From the NCBI GenBank assembly GCA_950097015.1, contig CATNEN010000034.1, forward strand, positions 3,938,001 to 4,002,000: a stretch of DNA of 64,000 nucleotides, given 5' to 3'. The notes beneath the pieces are model-generated. The model ran no database searches and was not told the DNA's origin. It saw only the letters and a list, made by a program, of their open reading frames with translations. The stretch is from Macrostomum hystrix. Its lineage: Eukaryota; Platyhelminthes; Macrostomidae. The translations under genes and the position numbers were made by a program. Below are positions 10,054 through 18,411 of this stretch, piece by piece. Within the stretch, counting starts at the first letter, position 1. Each line of letters opens with the position of its first letter.

Positions 10054-11144
10054 CTACTTCTTCAGCGCAGCCTCCACGGCGGGCCAGACGTCGCTAACTT
10101 CCGGGAAGCGGCCTTCGCGAAGCTTGGAGAAGGCCTCGACACCGTCGATGGTCACCTCGAATTTCCCGGTCCTCGTTGGCGTCGCCTCGCCCGACACCTC
10201 GATTTTGCTGGCGGCCTCGCTGCCCAGGCGGCCCAGCAGGTCCTGCTGGAACCGCCGGAACCGGCCGCCGTAGCCTCAGGCTCCGCTGCGGGCGGGCGTG
10301 GGTTCGATTCCCAATTTTCAGGTGAGATACTCTCCCTTATCTACCTACAAGACTGACTGGCCAGGTGAGATACTCTCCCTTATCTGCCTACAAAACTGAC
10401 TGGCCAGGTGAGATACTCTCCCTTATCTGCCTACAAGACTGACTGGCCAGGTGAGATACTCTCCCTTATCTGCCTACAAGACTGACTGGCCAGGTGAGAT
10501 ACTCTCCCTTATCTGCCTACAAGACTGACTGGCCAGGTGAGATACTCTCCCTTATCTGCCTACAAGACTGACTGGCCAGGTGAGATACTCTCCCTTATCT
10601 GCCTACAAGACTGACTGGCCAGGTGAGATACTCTCCCTTATCTGCCTACAAGACTGACTGGCCAGGTGAGATACTCTCCCTTATCTGCCTACAAGACTGA
10701 CTGGCCAGGTGAGATACTCTCCCTTATCTGCCTACAAGACTGACTGGCCAGGTGAGATACTCTCCCTTATCTGCCTACAAGACTGACTGGCCAGGTGAGA
10801 TACTCTCCCTTATCTGCCTACAAGACTGACTGGCCAGGTGAGATACTCTCCCTTATCTGCCTACAAGACTGACTGGCCAGGTGAGATACTCTCCCTTATC
10901 TGCCTACAAGACTGACTGGCCAGGTGAGATACTCTCCCTTATCTGCCTACAAGACTGACTGGCCAGGTGAGATACTCTCCCTTATCTGCCTTATCTATTT
11001 AGCAGTTAAACAGCCACTTTAAGTTAGATAGCAACTAAGCAGGTCATTCTACGAGTATAAATCATTTAATGTAACGCTCAGTAGATAAATATAAAACGCA
11101 CAAATAGCTTACCAGTAAACCACGTGAACTTTAACCTTGCCCAT
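10054..11144 (-). CDS. SELENOW: selenoprotein W, copy B (UGA-encoded Sec)
   Basis: Exon 1 (11113-11144) encodes MGKVKVHVVY plus TG before a GTAAGC donor. Exon 2 (10054-10285) follows CCGCAG and starts C GGA GCC TGA, giving C-G-A-U-G-Y-GGRFRRFQQDLLGRL. CGAUGY matches the vertebrate SELENOW active site. The remainder (KIEVSGEATPTRTGKFEVTI, then EVSDVWPAVEAALKK, stop TAG) matches the family to the end. Length is 87 residues with Sec, the usual size. The TGA is at 10276-10278, and a SECIS-like hairpin lies at 9850-9930. A TATAAAA on the minus strand near 11285 may be the promoter. Gene-prediction software would normally miss this gene because of the TGA and the 32-nt first coding exon. Confidence 0.9.
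10317..10990. repeat. 43-bp minisatellite filling the SELENOW-B intron
   Basis: About 15.6 nearly perfect 43-bp units; the plus-strand unit begins CAGGTGAGATACTCTCCC and contains GCCTACAAGACTGACTGGC. Only the first units differ, by one base. Period and the ten-base core CAGGTGAGAT match the array in the paralogous intron at 6500-9118; the rest of the unit differs. Confidence 0.95.
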
Positions 11145-11289
11145 ATCACTATAACTAGCCTAGTATTTGTTGAGTTTGCGACCTGTTCTTTCTGTAATCT
11201 CAATGCAGAATTTGCGGTGAATGCAGCAGAACTATAGCAGGACTTGCTCCGGCTGAGGCGAGAGAAAACTCACCCAGCCCATTTTTATA

Positions 11290-11570
11290 AGGCTCTTTGA
11301 GCATATAGCTAGGCATCTCTCTGCCCATGGGACAATGGAGACGAAGTGTACAGTCAGTACGAGTACAGTGCGCAGTGGCCAATGGTTACAAAATGACCAA
11401 TAGTTTGTCATGAAGGTTGAAGTGCAAATGTCTGGAAAAATCTGAAAATGCTCAAACACAGAATGCTAAAGTTTTTTGTTAATTTGAGAGTATAAGAAAA
11501 TTAGAGATAAAAAATTTAGTATCTGCATGAATAAAATATCTGGGTTTGTAATAGTGACAAACATATTAAG
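11290..11570. other. intergenic region
   Basis: Contains the probable upstream region of SELENOW-B (minus strand). No coding potential or known element is recognised. Confidence 0.35.
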
Positions 11571-12240
11571 GTTTGTAGTAATGACAAACAGATCAGGGTT
11601 TAGAGTAATGACAAACAGATCAGGGTTTAGAGTAATGACAAACAGATCAGGGTTTAGAGTAATGACAAACAGATCAGGGTTTAGAATAATGATAAACAGA
11701 TCAGGGTTTAGAGTAATGACAAACAGATCAGGGTTTAGTGTAATGACAAACAGATCAGGGTTTAGAGTAATGACAAACAGATCAGGGTTTAGAGTAATGA
11801 CAAACAGATCAGGGTTTAGAATAATGATAAACAGATCAGGGTTTAGAGTAATGACAAACAGATCAGGGTTTAGAGTAATGACAAACAGATCAGGGTTTAG
11901 AATAATGACAAACAGATCAGGGTTTAGAGTAATGACAAACAGATCAGGGTTTAGAGTAATGATAAACAGATCAGGGTTTAGAGTAATGACAAACAGATCA
12001 GGGTTTAGAATAATGATAAACAGATCAGGGTTTAGAGTAATGACAAACAGATCAGGGTTTAGAGTAATGACAAACAGATCAGGGTTTAGAGTAATGACAA
12101 ACAGATCAGGGTTTAGGGTAATGACAAACAGATCAGGGTTTAGAGTAATGACAAACAGATCAGGGTTTAGAATAATGATAAACAGATCAGGGTTTAGAAT
12201 AATGACAAACAGATCAGGGTTTGGAATAATGACACAGATA
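11570..12240. repeat. 27-bp minisatellite
   Basis: About 25 units of 27 bp (contains ACAAACAGATCAGGGTTTAG), with two main subtypes differing at GAGTAATGAC / GAATAATGAT. The 240-codon frame across it is an artefact of the 9-codon period. Confidence 0.9.
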
Positions 12241-12285
12241 AAGAAGTAAAGAATTTAAAATGGTGCCAAGAATTCCGTACTCCGG

Positions 12286-14162
12286 CTACTGCATCTGAAG
12301 CATCAAGAGGATCTTCTTCAATGTCTTGTAGCTCAGTGCATAGTAGCAGCTCATATAAGCTTGGTTAAAGTTTCTATCAGTACTAGAGTACATTCCATTC
12401 GGGTTGAAGTGACTGCAGCTGCGGAACCAGAAACCGGAGGAGCCATATAATTGGCTGCAAGAACTTGAGCTCAAATCATTGTCGCGATCCTTCGTGGAGA
12501 ACATGCTGCTGTTCACCAACGCCAAGCAGTCACCGGAGGTGTTGGAGTTACTACTCAGATAGGCTGCGTAACTCATGGCATAGTTTGAGTCGGAATTTAG
12601 GATTTTGAAGCCCGAGAACTCTGACACGAAGAATCTGCCATCGATAGTGAGCATTTCGACACGCAGAGTGCGGCCAGTTGGCTGCGTCAGGCTGTGCATC
12701 TGTTTCAGACCTGCGTAATTCATCAATTATCCGAGAATGAGAGAGAGACTTTGAGACTGACCATGTTAACTACTAGTATATTTAACTCATAGTCCGGTGT
12801 GTTTCCTTTTGAAAGCTGAATCGCTTTCCTAAATCTTGGATCTTAGTGTAATTCAGACATTCCTGACACCATTTTCCATACACCCTGTTACCTACCCTCA
12901 TTCCCTACACTCCCATTCCCGACCCCCTTCACTATACCCCATTCCCTACACCTCATTCCCTTCACTCCATTCCCTACACCCATTCCCTCCGACCCATTCC
13001 CACCACTCCATTCCCAACACCCCATTCCCTTCACTCCACTCCCTACACCGCATTCCCTTCACCCCATTCCCTTCACTCCATTCCCTTCACCCCAATCCCT
13101 CAAGCCCATTCCCTTCACCCCAATCCCTCAAGCCCATTCCCTTCACCCCAATCCCTCAAGCCCATTCCCTTCACCCCAATCCCTACACCCCATTCCCTTC
13201 ACCCCATTCGTTAGCAAGAGCTCACCGGCCCAGAACTCGGTGGAGTTGCCGAATCCGGCCTCGTAGTCGGTCCAGCCTCTGTCGAAGCTCACCTGGCCAT
13301 TCTGTCTCTGCTCAATCACCCAGAAGCGTCTCTGGCCAATCAACAGCTCGAACATCGGGTACGGCGGCTGTGGAAACTCTTTGCTGAATACGGAGCCGCC
13401 AGATGGCGCTACACAGAAGCGGGAGCTATCAGAGAGGGTGCAGATTCCGTCGCTAAAACTAAACGATAGCCACCTGTCTGACTGACTGCTAAGCACCGAG
13501 CACTCTAGGTCGCTGCGGGCGATCATCCTGGCTGTTTCAGGGGTGCAGCTGTCGCCAGACGAAGGCACGGCACCGAAGTGGATTGTCTGCACTGAAGATA
13601 AATCAATATGAAGGCTTTCATACTGAGAATGAGTGTAATCTCACTCTTACACTCCCACTCAAACTCACATGATCTCTCATTCTCTCACTCTCACTCTCTC
13701 ACATCACTCACTCTCACACTCTCACATCTCTTACTCTCTCACTGTCACACTTTCTCACTCACGCTGACAGTCAGCACACTCACACTGACAGTCAGGACAC
13801 TCACATTGACAGTCAGGACACTCACATTGACAGTCAGGACACTCACACTGACAGTCAGGACACTCATACTGACAGTCAGGACACTCATACTGACAGTCAG
13901 GACACTCACACTGACAGTCAGGACACTCATACTGACAGTCAGGACACTCATACTGACAGTCAGCACACTCATACTGACAGTCAGGACACTCATACTGACA
14001 GTCAGCACACTCATACTGACAGTCAGGACACTCACACTGACAGTCAGGACACTCACACTGACAGTCAGGACACTCACCAAGTTCAGCATTGACAAGTAGA
14101 GACGGAGACCGAAGAACAGCCGTGTATGCTAGGACAAAGGCAAATGCCGTAAACAGATACAT
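12286..14162 (-). CDS. secreted fibrinogen-related protein
   Basis: Three exons: 14078-14162, 13226-13591 and 12286-12710. All junctions are GT-AG and phases agree, giving 291 residues. Exon 1 encodes a signal peptide (MYLFTAFAFVLAYTAVL). Exons 2-3 carry a fibrinogen C-terminal-like domain: FWVIEQRQNGQVSFDRGWTD, YEAGFGNSTEFWAG, GRTLRVEML, FSTKDRDNDLSSSSCSQLYG, GFWFRSCSHFNPNGMY. The FSTKDRDND and SC..NPNG blocks are domain hallmarks, including the acidic calcium-loop region. The terminal W-x-x-x-x-G-Y block is weaker than in ficolins. FReD proteins act outside the cell in recognition or signalling; the ligand here is unknown. Intron 1 is a 21-bp array that repeats the splice donor and stays open in frame. 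Intron 2 contains a degenerate CCATTCCCTTCA array. Confidence 0.85.
12875..13215. repeat. degenerate CCATTCCC-rich array in intron 2
   Basis: Irregular short repeats of CCCATTCCCTTCACTCC / CCCTACACC type fill intron 2 of the fibrinogen-domain gene up to its 5' splice site at 13,225. Confidence 0.75.
13740..14077 (-). repeat. 21-bp array repeating a splice donor
   Basis: About 15 units of 21 bp; the minus-strand unit is GTGAGTGTCCTGACTGTCA plus two bases. The first unit begins exactly at the 5' splice site of intron 1 of the fibrinogen-domain gene. Roughly half the units keep TGTGAGT (GT donor intact) and the others have TATGAGT (donor lost). The sense frame is open throughout and would encode heptads ECPDCQC/ECPDCQY. 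Confidence 0.9.
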
Positions 14163-14189
14163 GTCGTTGCTTGCTAGATTTGCCAACTG

Positions 14190-14555
14190 CTCGTAAGTCT
14201 ATAAAATATTTTTGAGCTCCGAATTTGACTCTGAAATATTTCTGGGTAAACAGGCTAAAACTAACAGAGCTTTGTTGGCTGCGCTTAGCAACCAAATTAA
14301 TGCTTTTTAGACTTCATTGACTTGTTTACTTTTACTTAGCAAAAATCAACCGTGAACGATTCAATCCCCAACGAAATATCGGGAAAACAATTAATTAACT
14401 CTGCTGCAATTTGTCGCATCACTAGCCTTCACTTTCATGACTTTGAAGGACGCCACATCAATACGATTTCGTGTCACGTTAGTTTATATCCCATCAGCTT
14501 GCTTTCTATCTAGAAACATTCTTGAAAGCCAGACTTAATAATAAGCAGTGTGTGT
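14190..14555. other. intergenic region upstream of the fibrinogen-domain gene
   Basis: Expected promoter region of the minus-strand gene. A CGCTTAGCAACC stretch at about 14,280 is an imperfect RFX half-site. No clear TATA box and no coding potential. Confidence 0.35.
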
Positions 14556-14590
14556 GGTGGCCCCAGTCCATGGACTGGACAGCAGTACAA
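14555..14590 (+). repeat. SINE-1 tail fragment
   Basis: GGCCCCAGTCCATGGACTGG matches the tails of the copies at 41403 and 53228 (CCCCCAGTCCATGGAC). It is an isolated fragment. Confidence 0.45.
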
Positions 14591-14895
14591 ATATTTTTAT
14601 CTGGCTATCTGTATTATTAATAAAACGTGCACGCTATTAATCAGTGCTGATTTTTTTTTGACAACAAATATTTTACTGGACAACAAAAAAACATAAAAAG
14701 CGAAGTTTTGTTGGAATCAACTATTGAGCTGGGAAGGGAAAAGCAAAGATAAAAAAATAAGAGCAGTAAAAACACATGGGACACCAGGAATAAAAAATAT
14801 GAAATGTATATTGTTAAATGTTAATGCGAGCTATAATTAATAAATTTAACTGATCGAAAGAACAGCCGCAGCTGTTGCACGCGTGCATCTGAAGA

Positions 14896-15012
14896 CTGCG
14901 TACGGCTGTTCAGTCCATGGACTGGGAGGACGCAACACCCAGTGGAGTCGGGAATCGAACCCCCGACCGTTAAGTCGTGAGTCTGACGCTATAACCACAA
15001 AGCCACAACCTC
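14896..15012 (-). repeat. SINE-1 copy, 5' truncated body with tRNA-like head
   Basis: The minus strand shows the head with B box GGGTTCGATTCCC and CGACTCCACTGGG, then the tail CAGTCCATGGACTG; the middle is missing. Confidence 0.55.
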
Positions 15013-15143
15013 TAATGCATACTGACAGTCGCTACATACTACTCATATTAAGTCCAATTGAGCAGATGATTAAGAAAATCCTGCGTAAGAACCATTGTCA
15101 GCTGAATGTCATTAAACAGCGATTCCGCAGGTCACAAATTTAT

Positions 15144-16358
15144 TTAGGCATTTCTATATATGCCCAAATTAGCGAGTAAAAATTGCCGGCACTCGTCACT
15201 GCTCTGGTGGCTGCCAAGTGAGCCGCGCCTAATGCACCGCCCGCAGCCGGGACAGCTGACCCGCTTGAACAGGCAGCTGACCTCCTCGTGGCTGGCCAGC
15301 TTCATGTAGGGCATAAAGTACGGACAGCCAGACAGATAGTTGCAGCACCTCACTAGTACGCTGGACAGCTGGAGTCGCGCCTCAGCGTCTGGCCGGCAGT
15401 CCTGGCGCCGGAAGCTGGGCGCTGAGGAGCAACGGGCATTGGCCTGAGAGCCTGAAAAAAAAGAATTGATTATCATCGATCGAATAGGATTTAGATTCGG
15501 CAAGAGATTAATCAAGCATTAGGACAAACACCGACTGTCTGATATGTGACACCTGTCTAACATGTAACACACCTTTATAATATATTACCCACCTGTCTAA
15601 GATGTACCACGGCTGTCTAACATGTAACACACCTGTCTAACATGAAACACACCTGTCTAACATATACAACGCATGTCTAACATGTAACACACCTGTCTAA
15701 CATGTAACATGGGCTGTCTAACATGTAACATGGGCTGTCTAACATGGATACTGCCTGTCTAACATGTAGCACACCTGTCTAACATGTAAAACACCTGTCT
15801 AACATAACACATAACATATGTAAAATTTTCCACATCTAACTGTATATAACACACATTTATAACAAATAACACACCTTTCTGACATATAACACACATAACA
15901 TAGCTATAACACACCATTCAAACATACAAACCACCTGTGTAAATTACCTTTTACCTTACCTAAATTACATCTAAAACACATATGACTAACATGAAAAGTC
16001 TTTCTGATTAAATTCACCATTATATAACCAAGCTGCTATTAATACCTGTACACATGTATACACATGCCTACAGTACAGCATAGTTTTCTAACATATAACA
16101 TAACATATAACACTAGAGCCATAACGGTTCATGATGCAGTAACGAGTACAGTTCACCTGGGCACAGTTGGCCCTCATCAATGTCGAGCAGCTTGACCCAG
16201 CAGAAGCCGCACAGGCGACAGTTATGCGGTGTATTGAAGGCTTCAAAGGCTGGCTGATTGCATGCACTGCAGGCAGGTAGCTGAGCTAGGTGTCGCTTTT
16301 GAATGTCCCACAGCAGAATGTGCGGTCTCAGCCAATTTTCAAACCCAACGGTAGGCAT
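15144..16358 (-). CDS. RING-like / TRAF-type zinc-finger protein
   Basis: Exons 16157-16358 and 15144-15451 (CCCAG|GTGAAC donor; TTTTTTTTCAG acceptor, phases agree) give 169 residues. The N-terminal third has CSAC-x11-HNCRLCGFCW...QLCP, a degenerate RING or FYVE-like metal cluster. The second part has D-x-x-ARLQLSSVLVRC, then GCPYFMPYMKLASHEEVSC, CPGCGRCI and HQSSDEC, which is the C-x5-C / H-x3-C spacing of TRAF-type fingers that often follow a RING in NRDP1, PDZRN and TRAF ligases. There is no TRAF-C, PDZ or USP8-binding domain, so the protein would be a short form. E3 activity is an inference. TATAAA on the minus strand at about 16,402-16,407 lies about 45 bp before the ATG and overlaps the recurrent 10-mer TACGCTCGTA. 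The intron is filled by decayed 20-bp repeats. Confidence 0.55.
15530..16110. repeat. degenerate 20-bp array in intron
   Basis: Decayed units of CACCTGTCTAACATGTAACA run through the intron of the RING/TRAF-type gene; order is lost toward 15,850-16,110. Confidence 0.8.
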
Positions 16359-16400
16359 TGTGAAGCGGAGCCAGCCAGCGGAGGCGGGGTCCTGTGCGCA

Positions 16401-16416
16401 TCTTTATACGAGCGTA
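16401..16416 (-). promoter_or_regulatory. TATA box with overlapping TACGCTCGTA motif
   Basis: On the minus strand TACGCTCGTATAAAG places a TATAAA box about 45 bp before the ATG at 16,358. The adjoining 10-mer is one of eight exact copies in the window. Confidence 0.5.
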
Positions 16417-16419
16417 ACC

Positions 16420-17250
16420 CTCAGAAAATTCTAGAATTTTCTATTATAAAAATAGAAACTGAGTCAGTGATGTGCTGTAGACTGCTGAGCAGCCTCCAGA
16501 CAATCTGTGGAGTCAGCTGCTGTCCTAGGTCTGTGGGAGGGCTGGGGTGTAGGTAGTTTGTGGTTCCCGTGCACATTCACCTCCGCTCGCCACCCCCTCC
16601 TCTTTCTCTCTCTCGTTCCAGCTGTCTGCGCACTGAGTCACATTGCACGCCATGGTGCAATCGCTTCGGTACGGAAGAAGACTGGCAGAATATCGCTCAA
16701 ATGCTCCTACTATAAGTAGAGCACAGTCTGACGAATACACCGGGTGTGGTTAGCATTGTGGAAGCACACTTTCTTTATTTTCATGGCACTGTTTGATCGT
16801 TTGACTCTCATAAGTTAGAAACTGCATTTGTAAGCACTGATTCTAACTTCGCTTTGTGCCTAAGTCCCCAAAGACTAAGGTACGCTATTTACTGAGTAGA
16901 ACACGAGAGAGAACTTGACAATCTGTAGCCTGACTACCAGATTGTTCCACTGCTAGGAAGCATCAGAGTTGAGGCCGGATAATTCCTCTCTGAATCTAGT
17001 TCCTGTCTTGGTTATTTTCACCATTTGTGTGTGCCACGCTACCACAGGTACAACATCAGCAATACACTTCTATGTACGATCTCTTTTTAGTTATCAACCT
17101 TGGGAAGCAAACGGGAGAGAAAAAGAAAAGGAGAAAAGAGTGTATATTGTTACTTAGGCGGCGACAGAATAGAAAGCTAGAGACGACTGAGAAATTAGGC
17201 TGCACATCTGAAGGGGGGTGGATTGAAGAGCTAAAAGCAAAAGACTAACC
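16420..17250. other. intergenic region with a doubtful small ORF
   Basis: A pyrimidine tract ending TCTCTCGTTCCAG at 16,620 resembles a splice acceptor. An ATG at 16,652 opens a 33-codon frame (MVQSLRYGRRLAEY...). No homologue is recognised. The rest shows no structure. Confidence 0.25.
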
Positions 17251-17604
17251 CCCTTTTAGATCGATGTCGTGTTCACGTGAGAAATCCCGCAGAGGGCCAA
17301 TAGAAGTGCACGAAAACGTTATTTCATAATAAAAGCCTATTTAGCTCGTAACACTTAAATAAAGAGTACGTTGTCTGGCGGTAAAAACCACCAATAAGGG
17401 CAAACATTTTCTGCTCACAAAATTTCATCATGTAATCATATCGTCTATCATTGTTGACTATTTGAGATTGAGTACGAGCTAAATTTGTTTATTTGTCTTC
17501 TTTTGAAACAATACGGATTCGCCAAAAGTTTATAGAGGTTTTAGAGAGAGCATTGTTAGTTGTCCTTGTCACCAGGATCTTCGACAAGAATTGCTGAATA
17601 TCTT

Positions 17605-17720
17605 GACGATGCTGACTCGGACGGCTCTGAAAGTTAGTTCATCGCAAAGGATTTTGATCCACATGGTGGACTTTCACGAAAATCGGTCATTCGGTTTGGG
17701 AGCTCTCGTGAAGTAGACAG
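17605..17720. repeat. dispersed repeat, second copy
   Basis: Matches 5262-5420: GGTGGACTTTCACGAAAATC and GTCATTCGGTTTGGGAGC are shared with small differences. No terminal repeats were identified. Confidence 0.5.
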
Positions 17721-18411
17721 TGGGTAAAGAGGTTTTCGATATCGATATTTACGGTAAAGTGAACATGTACCTAAGTAGAATTATCCGAGTAAACCTGTAT
17801 GGAATCGAACGCGTTACAGCTCTGGCGCTCAACCCTCTTATAGTAAACACTAGAGAAGAAATAAGGAACACATTAAATTAAGATCACATGCTTCTGCTGC
17901 ATGCCCAAGTATTTGAAACACGTCTAAAGAAAGAATGAGTAAGCTTTGCTTTTTATGTTGACAAGATGAGCAATTGACATAACAAGTAGAAACTATATCA
18001 TTAGCGTCTACTAGCACTCGTAAATTATAGTTATCCTGATTTTAAAAAATTCTTATTGCTACCATGATTATGATACGAGTATGATAAAAAGTACGCAAAA
18101 TCATTAGATGGGTAGGGCAACGGTAAATTTTTGGAGCGTTCATTTCCATGGACGTTAAATTCACAAGTAAAGGCATGCTGTGGTCGCTAGCAGGCACCAA
18201 AACTAGATGAACAAACATGATATACAATCAGATTATGAAGGTTTCGGGTTTGTCAAATGATCAACGCTGGAAATAGCTCGCGGAACAATATCAACAAATT
18301 CATGGACTTTATATATACAGGAAATCTAAAGCAACTATCAGAGATCAAAATAGGTTATATTAAAGATTACCACTTGCAGCAGAAAATCGTGACTACGCAA
18401 AGAGAAGCCAA
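17720..18411. other. intergenic, 3' flank of STAT
   Basis: A minus-strand tRNA-like head with B box GTTCGATTCC lies at about 17,800-17,850 (SINE remnant). The remainder has no coding potential. Confidence 0.35.

Noticed and set aside
13755-14077. Treating the ECPDCQ repeats as a constitutive coding exon
   Set aside because: The array starts exactly at a GTGAGT donor and phase 1 joins correctly to exon 2 without it, so the default reading is an intron. Alternative inclusion is kept as a finding.
16652-16753. 33-codon ORF after a splice-acceptor-like tract
   Set aside because: No homologue, no second exon and short. I considered a mitochondrial ATP synthase epsilon-type small protein, but the sequence does not match.
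18042-18227. Short minus-strand frame downstream of STAT
   Set aside because: No domain, no codon bias and no start context.
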